Shown piece by piece: positions 1 through 11,292 of a stretch of 64,000 nt of DNA (positions are counted from its first letter, which is position 1; each line of letters begins with the position of its first letter). The stretch covers positions 7,507,501 to 7,571,500 of the forward strand of contig NC_080569.1 in NCBI RefSeq assembly GCF_030253575.1. Reading direction: 5' to 3'. Source of the stretch: Rhododendron vialii (lineage: Eukaryota; Streptophyta; Magnoliopsida; Ericales; Ericaceae). The translations under genes and the position numbers were made by a program. A model generated the notes under the pieces. The model was not told where the DNA came from. It worked only from the letters and a program-made list of their open reading frames with translations, and did not search any database.

Positions 1-366
1 TACTGGTAGGGGGAAAAAAGGTGCAGAATTCATAGGTGTTCATTGGTCTGAAGTACACTAAAAATAAATCCATAAAAAATCTAACAAATCCGAAGCCCCC
101 AAAACATGTCTAATTCTGTCCACATCGAACCACTACAAAATCTCCATTTCTACCAGCTCTATCCACTTGCGGAAACAGATCAAATCTATTTCTCCCATAA
201 TTTCCTTTCCCTTTATAAGACCAGGCCAAACTCCAACTAGTCCCTTGTTTGGTTGCCCAGTAATAGCAAAAATCAGTTGCACACGGAAAATCCCTACACT
301 ACTTTCCAAATTCACACTACTTGAAAGCAAGGAAACGTAATTAAACAAAAAAACCTATTTGTATAC

Positions 367-681
367 CTGAGAGCCGATTGGGGGGTTGAGATCGGGAGAG
401 AAGAGGAACTGGTGGAAATCCTCGAGAGTGAGAGTGCGTCTGGTGAACTTGGCGATGTGGTGTCGTTTCCGGAGGATCTGCTCCAGTATGCGGTCGGCGT
501 CGGCGACCGTGGCTCCGGCCTCCCCCTGGACCTCCACCAGGAACCGCCGCAGATGCTCCGCCGTCATTTGTGCCGCGCCCTCCGAGTAGGCCTTGAACGC
601 CTCCTTGACGTCCGCCGGCGGCTCCGCCTCCGCGATCCTGAATCTCCGAGTGAAGCACACGCATATCCTGTACGTACTCCC

Positions 682-684
<3 letters not shown>
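367..684 (-). CDS. PLC: Phosphoinositide-specific phospholipase C, first coding exon (partial gene)
   Basis: This exon encodes the first 106 residues of a plant PI-PLC, which cleaves phosphatidylinositol phosphates at the plasma membrane to inositol phosphates and diacylglycerol. The start MGSTYRICVCFTRRFR is typical of plant PLCs. The EF-hand-like region follows, with the block LTLEDFHQFLFSPDLNPPI near residues 85-103. The ATG is at 684. The exon ends in CAG|GTATAC after residue 106 at phase 0, where this family is usually interrupted just before the catalytic X domain. Bases 1-366 are therefore intron, and the catalytic X, Y and C2 parts lie outside the window. Codons are GC-rich. A (GA)n tract on the coding strand (about 689-722) sits immediately upstream of the ATG. 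I am confident of the family; the paralogue cannot be named from this exon. Confidence 0.88.
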
Positions 685-724
<40 letters not shown>

Positions 725-2069
725 AAAAATCCGAGGGTTAGCAGAGCTCGGGCCCTCTGCTCAAATTGTTGTCGTCAAATACATAGAGACATACTATCGT
801 GAACATAACGTGCATATGTATACATGTATATAATATTACCAGTAGGAGTATAGTGTGTAACGCTCTCTCTCTCTCTCTCTCTCTCTCTCTGGACTTGTGT
901 GCGTTCTGCTGCTGCCCGACGCAACTTTCTTCCCGCCTGTTTTTTTTATTAGGAGAGAGACAGGGAGACCGTACGACCAACTTCTTTAATTACCGGCCTA
1001 CGCCCCCATGTGGATTTCTCTTTCTTTTGAGTTTGGACTTCCTTTGCCCTTTGGACTGTTTGGATACGACTCGACTGTCTCGGCTAATCCATCCTAGGCC
1101 CATGTGATAAACGTGGTGAGAAATTGTTTAGAAAAAGTTAAAAGAAAAAACAAATTTAACCTTTTGCCGAAGAGAAGATGACATTTGAGACTTTTCTAGG
1201 TTACCCATGTGTACTTCCCTTTTTTCCTGTTTTGGGTTCACACACTCCATGTGTCATCTCCCCGCCCGCGGAGATGGACGAGCTCTTAACGAGAATCCAG
1301 TTGAGCGAATCATATTTGCCATGGGTGAAATAGACAGTGAGATTCTAACTGTGCATTTCACTTTCTGACAAAAAACATTCAACCAAGCTTTCACGAACTC
1401 CGATTAACTTTATTTTTTGGATAGACGTTAAGAACATCAAAGTCTACTAAATGAACGGTTCGGATAATGAATTAGGACTGTGATAAGTCTAATTAGGCGT
1501 CAAATAAGGAACTATCACTTGAGAAGATCTTGCTCAAATAATTCCAATCAAAACTTCTATGGTACAATTTATACCGGGACAAATAGTTATTTTGATTCAT
1601 TCGAAATTGGAAAGGTAAGGGAATTTATTTTTGACTTACGAAAGTCATTAAAAAGTAAGAAACCTCTCCTTATTGACAACCAAAACTAATTCTCTCAGTG
1701 TAAAATTACAACCTCCAAAAAAAAAAAAAAAACATCCAAGAAAGAGAGTGGACATTAATAAAGTGACAGATATTCTACAATAACACCAGCATCTAACGAA
1801 TTGCAAATACATTTTAAGTCATAGGACCATATGAGAATTTCTAAGAACCCGTTCCGTTAAAATTCTAATTTTTTTAAGTATTTATTTTTTGTTTTACGAG
1901 AGAGGTCATTCTTTCACAATACATTTTAATTCAAAAAAATAAATAAGTACTTATTTACCTTAGCAAAATAGGACCTAAATACAAAAATCACGAAACATAA
2001 TCTTGTAGCTGAAACTACACCGGAACAAGAGCTGAAAATGCATAAGACTAGCCAGCCTTGGGAACAAGC
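685..2069. other. Upstream region of PLC: two CT/GA microsatellites, no gene
   Basis: It holds two (CT)n tracts on the plus strand (about 689-722 and 861-892), the first probably in the PLC leader. The rest is AT-rich with stop codons in all frames. A small repeat at about 1850-1980 resembles, in inverted orientation, one in the first CAX intron (about 45905-46035). Both carry a GTTCCGTTAA-like end and an AAGTACTTATTT motif, which suggests a hAT-like MITE. I see no other feature. Confidence 0.5.
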
Positions 2070-2500
2070 CAGCCTTGTTTGTTTGGACGGGGGCTGCTGT
2101 CCCCTTGGCTGCTGTCCTAATTTTGGGGTCCACCCCGGTCTCACTCCGATGATCTGAATCGTTCACTTTGTAGAGCTCGTCGAGTAAAACAATTATTCAA
2201 AAAATCAGCTTAATTGGATATCATTAAATACCTGATCGGAGCCCATATATCTCTCAGTCCATGGGTTACAGTGGATTTAATCCAGTGTTTCGGATTCATT
2301 CTTTTTAAGATAAAAAGGTTCCCATCAGGTACTTAATGATATCCAATTAAGCTAATTTTTTTCATAGTTGTTCTACTGGACGAGTTCTACAAAGTGAACG
2401 GTTTCGATCATCGAAGCGAGACTGGAATGGGCCCCAAAATGGGGAGCAGCAGCATGCTGCTGGGACAGCAGCCCCCCTCCCTCCTGTTTGTTTTGGAGTC
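2070..2500. repeat. Foldback (MITE-like) element
   Basis: The left arm (about 2070-2235) and right arm (about 2325-2500) are diverged inverted copies of each other. The left arm reads inward through GAGCTCGTCGAGTAAAACAA and AGCTTAATTGGATATC. The right arm carries the complement, with GATATCCAATTAAGCT and CTACAAAGTGAACGGTTTCG. No coding capacity is visible. The internal motifs recur in other foldbacks of this window (3321-3722 and 51939-52426). Confidence 0.7.
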
Positions 2501-2812
2501 TCAAAACTTCTGGGCATGGTCTTTGATAAATTTTATCTATCTATCTATTTCTATTCACTCATTACTCTTAAAAATCTTCTTCAAAATCCAAACCGAACAG
2601 AATCTTCATGTTGATTGATTTGACGGTGGTGCATGAATGAGAAATAAAGTAAGGAGACACACAGATGCACGGGTGGTTGTGTAGTTTAAATACTCCACAC
2701 GATTCATGGAATCCTAGGTCAGTCGAGCCAATATACAGTACTCCGTATTACATAAAACCCATGCAGTTAATGCCTCAAGATTAGTCCACCAATTTATGTC
2801 GCAGAAATTCTA

Positions 2813-3186
2813 TTGGTACCGACGGTACCGTAGGGAAAATGCATCGGACGGCCGTCTCCAGCCACCCGATGGCCGTCTCCGGCCACCGGACGGCCGATCC
2901 GAGCCGTCCAAAAATTTTAAAAAATAAAACCAAGTGGGCTCACGTGAGAATGAATGGCATCCGAGGTGTGTAGGGTACTTGATCCGAGCACCCATTTTTC
3001 GTGTATATATGTATATACGTGTATATACACGAAAAAGGGGTACTCGGATCAAGTACCCTACACACCTCGGATGCCATTCATTCTCACTTAGGCCCACTCG
3101 ATTTTATTTTTTAAAATTTTTGAACGGCTCGGATCGGCCGTCCGGTGGCTGTCGGTGCATTTTTCCTACGGTACCGTCGGTACCAA
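2813..3186. mobile_element. Near-perfect hairpin MITE, 374 bp, TA target duplication
   Basis: The ends are TTGGTACCGACGGTACCGTA and its reverse complement, each flanked by TA (2811-2812 and 3187-3188). The inverted arms cover almost the whole element and meet at an AT-rich alternating centre near 3000-3030 (GTATATATGTATATACGTG). Arms diverge only slightly, mainly by an indel in the GGCCGTC-rich part, so the copy looks young. It has no coding capacity. The superfamily is uncertain: TA duplication suggests Tc1/mariner, but the ends are not the Stowaway consensus. Confidence 0.85.
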
Positions 3187-3320
3187 TAGCAGCACTCTTT
3201 ATATCGTCACCATTTCTATCTCTAATCTAACAGTTAAAGGTGCCAACAATTTTGATGCTTATTATATTCGCATTACAGAAGCAGGAGAATGACAAGTTAC
3301 CGTCCATACGCAACAAAAGA

Positions 3321-3722
3321 TAGGACCAGGACCAGCTTAGGAGTCAGGTCCAGTTCAGTTTTTATACTGTTCAGTCTGGTCCAGTTTTGGGCCCTCCCGA
3401 GCCCACATCAACTATCGGAAATCGGTCATTTTGAAGAGCTTATTGAGTATGTCTTCCGCGCTATAAATTAGCTTGATCAAACATTAATAGGTACATGAAT
3501 GAAACAGATTATGTCTTCAACTTAATTTTTGTCATCGCATCTTTCTCGTACAAATTTGTTTCGTTCATGTACCTATTGACTTTCGATCAAGCTAATTTTT
3601 TACGTGAATGACATACTCGACAAGCTCTACAAAATGAACGATTTCAATCGTTATTGTGGGCCTCTCTTGGACCCAAAATAGTCCAAAACTAGTCCGTATA
3701 AAAACTGGATTGGACCGACTCC
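3321..3722. repeat. Foldback element related to that at 2070-2500
   Basis: The outer arms read GGTCCAGTTCAGTTTTTATAC on the left (about 3348) and its diverged complement on the right (GTATAAAAACTGGATTGGAC, about 3697). Inner arms carry AGGTACATGAATGAAAC against GTTTCGTTCATGTACCT, and TTAGCTTGATC against GATCAAGCTAA. The right half contains AAGCTCTACAAAATGAACGA, the same module found in neighbouring foldbacks. There is no open reading frame of note. Confidence 0.65.
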
Positions 3723-5489
3723 GATTGGTTTAATGGATAAATATTCTAAATTCCTCATTCTTGTGCGCCAGTCCAAATTTCTAGTCACTTTTGTGGTGGT
3801 GGTTGGTTTTTTTTTTTGAATAATTATGACTTTAGTTTGATGCAGTTAGAATCTGGTTTGTCTGTAGTCCAAATTCTAACTTTTCTGCAGTTCAGTTTTG
3901 AACAACAAAAGTGTGGTCCAAATGATCGCAACTGTCGAATGGTATTTTTAATGGTCCAATTTTTTTTTCATATCTTTACCAGTAAGAACATACTTTTACT
4001 GGTAAAAATTTCAGCAAATCTGAACCATTGATTATCAAGATGAACGATTTAAATTGAACCGCACACGCTTCTCTACAGTTGACTGCAGAGAAGTCGGATC
4101 CATACAGTTAAACACTCTCTTTGATGTTGGTAGCACGTGGGACCTATGTGATGCTGACGACTATTTTCTAACGGATATATAGGGTACCCCGGAAGGTTAA
4201 AGGAGACAAATCGCTAAAGCATTAAAGGAGAAGTATACGATAACTAGGCATTGGTATCACTAAAAACGTATTAGACGACTATGTAGATTAATTGGCCTTG
4301 AACTGGAACAAGACCAAATTATTAGTTGCTCTTGCGACAGTTTAAAACATTATTCCACATCTATCATCAAATGCCAAGTTCCTGCGGGACACGAAAATGC
4401 AAGGACGGATCCCAATATGCAAATCAAAGGCTAAATGCGGCTCCATCAAACCGACGTCCCAAGAGCGCACCTAGCAAACTGGGTTTTTCTGGGCAGGACA
4501 GAAGTCATAGAACAATGAAAGCATCAAACAACTGGGCTTTATGGGGCAAAAAACCACCTCCTACAACACAAACAATGTTGCTACAAAGACGAACTCCCAA
4601 TAAAAGATCAATCTAGGAGCTAACACCAGCACAAAAAAGGACCGACATTGCTGTAATTACTAGAAACAAGGTGTGTATAAGTTGACTTGAGTTATCAAAA
4701 AGAAAAATACCAGAAACTATGGTACTCATAGGTCTAAACACAACCGGAGATTTCCTAGTCCAATGAACTCTTTCTAACTATATGGAGTATGCAATTTTCA
4801 ATTGAAGAAGAAATGGGCAACGAGTTCCAGGTCCCATAAAGAACTGCAGAAGAGAAACAATTATTCCTTTCCGAACAATAGTTCCATGTTAACACCAATT
4901 TCTTCGGCGGATTGCCTCCCATTGCTATAAGACATTCTAACACAACAAAAATCCACACGATTCTAACCAAAAGTTAGAGGGAACTAGCAACACCACTAGA
5001 GTCTAGAGCAATCTAATGAAAAATTAGCAGTAACTGGATGCATAACATAAACAGAACCTAAAACGCGTGACCAATTGATAACTGAAAAGAGGCATCAACG
5101 AAAAACATATACTGAAAAAACTGGGAGTGCTATTTCTTATTGAAGATCATAACGCACAAGCTTGACTCTTTTGCACAAATCCATCAACTTCGATATTTAC
5201 CAGTATCTGTTGATACTTATGCAACACAAAGTAGCTCCAAAAAAGCAGTTCAACATAAATAGTTTACAACAGAAGATTAAACCTATGACTGACGATTAAA
5301 TCAATCCATTAACCTTGAAAACATGTATCCTGTAAAGCTATAACATGGAGAGACAATCCAATTCATTATTATCAGGGTAATTCAAAACCTAACATGACAA
5401 CAAAGAAAACCAAATTGCTATTATTGGCTAACATAATAGCCCAAGAGGAATCTTAGGACCCTCACCTACAACAAGCAATTGAGAGCAAA
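3723..5489. other. Intergenic DNA downstream of PDX1
   Basis: AT-rich sequence with no supported gene. The stretch just beyond 5490 should hold the PDX1 3' untranslated region and terminator, but I could not pick a convincing poly(A) signal. Confidence 0.4.
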
Positions 5490-8208
5490 TCACTCTGACC
5501 GGTTTGCGTACCTCTCGACCTTATCATCATTGAGGTTTATCCCCACCATGGCCTCCCCCAAACCACAGCTCACCTCCGCAAGTACATCAGGATCACTGTA
5601 GTGAGTAACAGCCTGAACAATGGCATGTGCCCGCCTTGCTGGGTCACCACTCTTGAACACACCCGATCCGACAAAAACCCCGTCACACCCCAGCTGCATC
5701 ATCAATGCCGCATCGGCCGGGGTAGCAACTCCACCAGCCGCGAAGTGGACCACCGGAAGCCTCCCCAGCTGCTTCGTCTGCATAACCAAGTCATATGGAG
5801 CTGCAATTTTTTTGGCAAAGGTGAAGACCTCGTCGTCGTCCATGTTGCGAAGCACACGAATATCGCCCATCACGGAGCGCACATGGCGGACTGCCTCGAT
5901 TATGTTGCCAGTACCTGTTGGGATTAGTAAAACAGCAACTAGTATAATTAACCTATGACCGTCCTAAAAGCTAAAATAAATGTTCACTCCAACTGAAGGA
6001 TCAAAGTGAAACAAATATATTAGCAAGTCCTCTTTGCCCATCCAATCTCTACGGATACGGACAAATCACGAAATAATTGTCTTCAAATATAGAAAAATAA
6101 TCACAACAATCTAGTACACAGACACAATCTCGTGGATATTTGTTTCACTTGCAAAACTCCACCCTTTCTTCTCAATGACCCGATCACCATTGATAAATTC
6201 TCAAGTGTAACATTCAATCCCCCACAATATAATAGCAAGTCATTCAAATAAATCTCTTCAATTAACTCTTGTGGGCATTAGCTAGTGCATGTCCTGTCTC
6301 ATAACAAGTGTATCTTTCTTGCTAAAATAGCTAAAAGGACACTCGTGTGTATCATCCACATTGGTTATGCTACCAATGGGTACTTGGTCAAGGAACAAAT
6401 TTTTAAGAAAAAAATTCCAATACATATTTGACATACTTTCACATAAATCTAGACAATTCTCGTCTATTCCAACACACCAAATACAAACGAGTGCTTATTC
6501 CGAGTTCAACTAGTCTTATGTTCAACTCCCTTCACCCCCGCAGGCCCGGCCCCGCCCAAGGCCAATTCATAATAGGGGGCCCTATTATTGTTAACAAACA
6601 AATTGAAGGAATAATTTATTACTATTTTTTTTTTTGCTAGTCATTAGGAATTATCAATTATACAAATACTGTTATTCTTTGTGAAAATCTTGTGTATAAA
6701 AATGTCTTGAGAAAATTTAAACTTACAAATATGAGAACAAATTTATAGGGAAATGCATCTTTACTTCACGTTTTTTTATAATCGTGAGTAGCAAAAAGGG
6801 AGGCTGCAAGGTTTTGATCCTGCGTTGAAAATTTGGAAACCACACAAAACTACTACCGCTGCAACATGCACAACTAGCTAGAATAACTAAAATATGGCCT
6901 AGAAAATATATAACAGGTACATTAAAAATGGGGCCCCAAGGCAACAAATTGGAACTTGGGCCTTGCCCTAGGGTTGGGCCTGCTCCCCCGTCACCATAAA
7001 TTACAGGAGTACAGTATATTACATAATGATTTTGCTTGTTTAACATAGCACACACCAAATCTATCCAAACTTTATACGTAGTTATCATTTCCTATCTCTA
7101 TATTACCCAAAAAGCTAGATTTTTGTTCACTTTTGTTTCCAGAACCATCCTATCTCTAAGCACGATTTTCAATACATTTTTTCTACAATTACTACTCACT
7201 TATTATCATCCAAAAAACTCAATGTCAAAACTTAAGCACGATTTTCAATAAAAAATTTCTACAATTAATCCAAAAAGCTCCACGTCAAAACCTAAACCTT
7301 TTTGCTTTTTAAACCTATTGGGTCTACTTTTTGTTTTTTGGTGGGTTCCCCCCACCCACCCACCCACCCAAGAAGTTTGTCCCTAGCTAAAAACCTTTAG
7401 ACAAGTTCTTCCCGCTAAATGGATTTTTAGTTCATGTTACGAGAAAAATGACATGTCTTGTAATTTGTGTTATTTGGCTTTAGCCCGTTTTATCCGTTTA
7501 GACAATACAAGAAACACAACCTTAATAAGAAAATTACCGTAAAAAAAAAAAAAAAAAAAGGTGTCTTACACATGCCAAACACAAACTGTACCAGATAACA
7601 TTGAAATTACTGTACTTAAATAGCACTAAAAATAAAATGAATGAAGTAGCAACTAATTTCAACTTTCCATTAATTTAAAAATCGAAGACATTACCTGCCT
7701 CCCCCTTGGTGCGAATCATGGCGGCGCCCTCTCTGATACGTCGGAGAGCCTCCCCAAGATTCCTACACCCACAAACAAACGGAATCCGAAAATTATGCTT
7801 GTTGATGTGATTCTCATCATCGGCGAGCGTCAAGACCTCGCTCTCGTCCACGTAATCGATCCCCAGCGCCTCGAGGATTTGGGCCTCGACGAAGTGTCCG
7901 ATCCGGGCCTTGGCCATGACGGGTATGGTGACGGCCTGCTTGATCTCCTTGATGAGCTGCGGGTCGCTCATCCGGGCCACGCCGCCCTGGGCCCGGATGT
8001 CGGCCGGGACCCGCTCCAGGGCCATGACGGCGCAGGCCCCGGCCTCCTCGGCGATCCGGGCCTGCTCGGCGTTGACGACGTCCATGATGACCCCGCCACG
8101 GAGCATCTGGGCCAGGCCCACCTTGACGGAGAAGGGGGATTTTTTTGAGGTGGCGGTCTCGGTGAGTGCGCCGTTCCCGTAGACCGTTACGACACCGCTT
8201 GCATCCAT
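5490..8208 (-). CDS. PDX1: Pyridoxal 5'-phosphate synthase, PDX1 subunit (complete, two exons)
   Basis: PDX1 makes vitamin B6 (PLP) from a pentose phosphate, a triose phosphate and ammonia, the ammonia coming from the glutaminase PDX2. Exon 1 is 7695-8208 and exon 2 is 5490-5914, joined GAG GCA G|GT ACT GGC with GT-AG borders, giving 312 residues, the family's usual length. The (beta/alpha)8 fold is visible throughout: [19 protein letters not shown] (residues 28-46), the catalytic Lys in VMAKARIGH (Lys100), the second transfer Lys in [12 protein letters not shown] (Lys168), and the phosphate-binding [13 protein letters not shown] and [12 protein letters not shown]. These two Lys correspond by remembered alignment to the pair essential in plant PDX1. 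The intron (1780 bp) holds a diverged inverted repeat at 6526-6999. A TATA-like TTTATATATC on the minus strand at 8301-8310 lies about 95 bp upstream of the ATG, and the leader is almost wholly (TC)n on the coding strand. Confidence 0.96.
6526..6999. repeat. Diverged inverted repeat in the PDX1 intron
   Basis: GC-rich outer segments at about 6526-6590 and 6925-6999 are imperfect reverse complements. Both carry a GGGGCCCC/GGGCCCT block, an AATTGG(A/C) segment and a GGGCCT-rich block. The middle is AT-rich with no reading frame. It is probably an old foldback transposon remnant. Confidence 0.45.
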
Positions 8209-8213
8209 GGTTG

Positions 8214-8258
<45 letters not shown>

Positions 8259-8301
8259 GGCGGTAACCCTACGGTGAGAGAGAGAGAGTGAGAGAGGAGG
8301 G

Positions 8302-8308
8302 ATATATA
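8302..8308 (-). promoter_or_regulatory. Probable TATA box of PDX1
   Basis: The minus strand reads TTTATATATC here, about 95 bp upstream of the PDX1 ATG. The intervening leader is a long (TC)n tract on the coding strand (about 8217-8255). The position fits a transcription start about 65 nt before the ATG. Confidence 0.5.
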
Positions 8309-8448
8309 AAGAAGGGGAAGGGGAAGGGGACGGGGAATGGGATGAGGAAAATGGAAATGTGGAGGAAGAGGCCGGGGCTGCCGGCTGCGTGGAGGATACA
8401 AAACAATGCAAAATTGCAATTTTCTTTGACAAAATGGTTATTTTACTG

Positions 8449-8769
8449 GCGTTGTTATTCGCAGCCCTCTATTTTCTTCCATAGTTTGTTAAAAAAATTC
8501 AGTTATACTCGACAGTTAGTTATCGAAATTGAGATATATTTTTAGCATCCAATTACCGAAATATAATATTTTTTTCAACAGCTATTTACCGAAAATGTAT
8601 GTTCGGCAGTTGTTTACCGAAAGTTGAAAATATTTTTGACATATAGTTACCGAAATATAATCTTGTTTTCAAAAGTAATTTACCAAAATATTATTTATGA
8701 TTTTCAACAACTATTTTACCGAAATGTAATGAGTTATGAGAGAAAATAAAAGGCTGCGAATAGCAGCGC
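8449..8769. mobile_element. MITE with 29-30 bp terminal inverted repeats and an internal decayed tandem array
   Basis: The left end GCGTTGTTATTCGCAGCC (from 8449) and the right end GGCTGCGAATAGCAGCGC (to 8769) are inverted repeats extending into AGAAAATA. Between them, at least five degenerate copies of (T)TTACCGAAATATAAT-like units repeat at roughly 35-40 bp. A clean target duplication is not visible; TATTTTACTGG on the left resembles TATTTTATTGG on the right but is offset by three bases. It lies upstream of PDX1. Confidence 0.65.
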
Positions 8770-9546
8770 TATATTTTATTGGACATTACTTTATCACACT
8801 AGCTACTATTTTAGTACTATATTTATGGATGTGAGCAGTGTTTTCAACGGCTAAAATTTTATAGATTTTTATTTACAGTTGAGAAATTGTTAGGTGTTTT
8901 GGATAATAAATAAATTATTGATGAGTTTTTTAGTAGAGTTACTGTAGCAAAAAAAATTTGTTGACAATTTTTTTGTTAGTGAAAACGAGATGGTACCTTT
9001 GTTCGGTTCCCACCTTAGTTTTAGTTTTAGTTTTCTCCCTAATCATTACCCTACTTCTTTTTCCAATCATTATCCTATTTCTCTAATTATTATTTTCTCA
9101 TCTCTCTCTATCTCTTTGCAATCATTACCCATATTTTCAATCATTATTCTATTTCTCTCTCTACCCACTATCAAAACTAAACTAAACTAAACTCCCAACC
9201 AAACACTACCTATGCTAAAACTTTTTTGTTAATGAAAACGAAATGATAAAATACGTTAAATTTTTAATATTTTTTTGTTAGTAGAAACACCCTCTAAGTC
9301 TTTATAGGTAGTTCACTAGATAGATTAGATGGTCAAATCTCGATCGTTTGGGGTATTTCGAGAGAAAAATTATGCAATAGCCTTCGGATATTGCCACACA
9401 GTGCCTAAAAATATTATTTCACTACACTTTATAGTGGAACTCAAGGCAAAATGTGGGAATTCCACTATAGGGTGTGGTGCACCACATTGTGTTGTCCATT
9501 GGTATTAAGTTCCGCTAAGTACTTCTTGGGTTTATTCTTAGTCCTT

Positions 9547-9722
9547 ATTCAAAACCTAACTTTTATGGATTATTGATTCGTCTCATTAAGAAGAATCGGG
9601 TTGGTTTTTTGGGTTTTATCTTGAATATTTTAAAAAATATTTGGGTAAAAAGTCATAATTTTTTCACTTTTCGTATTCGTCTTAATGAGATGAATCAATA
9701 ATTCATAAAAATTAGACATCAA
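9547..9722. repeat. Small foldback element
   Basis: The left arm TATTGATTCGTCTCATTAAG (about 9570) pairs with CTTAATGAGATGAATCAATA on the right (about 9682). Flanking AACTTTTATGGAT and ATTCATAAAAATTAG extend the pairing to arms of about 35 bp. There is no coding content. Confidence 0.6.
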
Positions 9723-9892
9723 ACTAACAAATGCGAATTTTTTTTAAATGGAAACAAAACAAGGAAAAAGTCCAAAAATCTTGAAGTTAGTATTTCAACA
9801 CATTTTATCTTGTTTGTTTTACTTTTTGAAATGTATTTTTAAAAGATTCTTTATATTTTTAATCATTTCTCTCCCTATCTCTCTACTTAGAG

Positions 9893-10124
9893 CCCGTTCC
9901 AGAACACATTTTTAAAAAATAAATACTTATTTCACATTTTCAAACTAAAAAATAATATAAATGAAAAATAATTTTTTGATTTTTTTACACCGTATTAAAG
10001 ATCTCAATGAGATCTTTCAAACAAAATCCGTATTGCATATTTTTAGATTTCAATAAATTCATTATTTTTTAGCTTGAAATTACATTTTTAAAAAATAAAT
10101 ATTTATTTCATGTTCCAGAACGGG
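9893..10124. mobile_element. MITE with CCCGTTCCAGAAC termini
   Basis: The terminal 13 bp are perfect inverted repeats: CCCGTTCCAGAAC at 9893 and GTTCCAGAACGGG ending at 10124. Sub-terminal AAAAAATAAATACTTATTT-like tracts follow on both sides. No clear target duplication is seen. A related, more decayed repeat with an AAGTACTTATTT core occurs near 1850-1980 and 45905-46035. Confidence 0.6.
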
Positions 10125-11292
10125 ACCGTATTATTCTTATTACTGTCATACATTTTTTTTCAAAAACAAACCACAGAAAGCATTTATTGTCGCAAGGGGT
10201 AGCAACGTCCCTATGCTACTCCAAGGGGCAGCGAGGACAGCATTGGCTGTTCGATTTTTTTCTTTTCTGGTCTTAGGCGCCGCCACTTACTGCTTAACAT
10301 AGTTGCTGTTCATCACGTATTTTTGTAGGCATCGTGTACATATTTTTGTGGGATCCAATACATTGTCGACAATTGTATGATCGAAAGACATTTTCGAATG
10401 GGGAGAAAAATAGAACAAAATCACAGTCATCGCAAAAAAGGAAAAAAAAAAAAAACTGGTGTTTTTGTTCTTACTAATACTTTGGTGACCACATCTAAAT
10501 ATCATGTGATGTGTCACCAGTATATTAGTGGAATGTACCTTATATGTTGTCATGTAGTGGATCATATGTGGTGACCAATCCGAGACGTGGCATTCGTTAC
10601 GGGTCACAAAATGCCATGAACTGTGCGCTCCAAAGATGGCCAAAAACACTTCTTTTATTCTAAATCTCTGTTTATAAAAAATAAATTTTGACAGATTTTG
10701 TCCTTCCGAGAATAAAATTATGTGGCTCAGAGGGTGGGAAGAACATCCGCATATTTCCGATCTCTTCTGCCCTCCACACAAAAACTCTACCTGCATTGAG
10801 ACACAAATTAGCTATCTCCCACATAACCGCAAAAAATAAACCAGAACTCACACAATCGAAGTGTTGAACAGAACCACACAAGATATACGAATCCGAAAAC
10901 AGTACAGAAAAATCAACACACAGAATTACGTGGTTTTCCAAAACCAGGTACGTCCATGAGAGCGAGAGCAGCTATCATTTTTTCTTATTGTCGCTTCGCT
11001 CTACTCCGGCATCTAGCCTCTTTCTAGAACTTCTTTAAGATCTTTTCATATTAACTTATGAGCCACAAGTTCTAACACAAAGATACGTTGCACGCGAAAA
11101 AAATCAGATAAATCAGCAGGAAAACTAACAGAGCAAAGATCCACGCAGCGGAACTGATGCTGAAATATAACAGCCACTGAAAATTATTTCACTATTGAAT
11201 TACAAACAATTGAGGAAGTACAATAATCCTTTATTGTATATGGCCATTCGGCACATTCTTGTTTTCAGTTCTATTCTACAATTCTTCTCCAT

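Larger units (their letters stand above)
8770..11292. other. Intergenic region between the glucosyltransferase and PDX1
   Basis: AT-rich sequence without a supported gene. It contains a stem-loop repeat at 9547-9722 and a small MITE at 9893-10124 (listed separately), and pyrimidine-rich stretches near 9030-9170 that resemble those near 39530-39660. I recognise no protein in the longest frame here (10287-10796, minus). Confidence 0.45.

Noticed and set aside
2810..3230. Two frames of about 95 codons on opposite strands with similar translations
   Set aside because: They are the two arms of the perfect hairpin MITE, not genes.
10287..10796. 169-codon minus-strand frame
   Set aside because: No recognisable domain, atypical composition and no splice neighbours.
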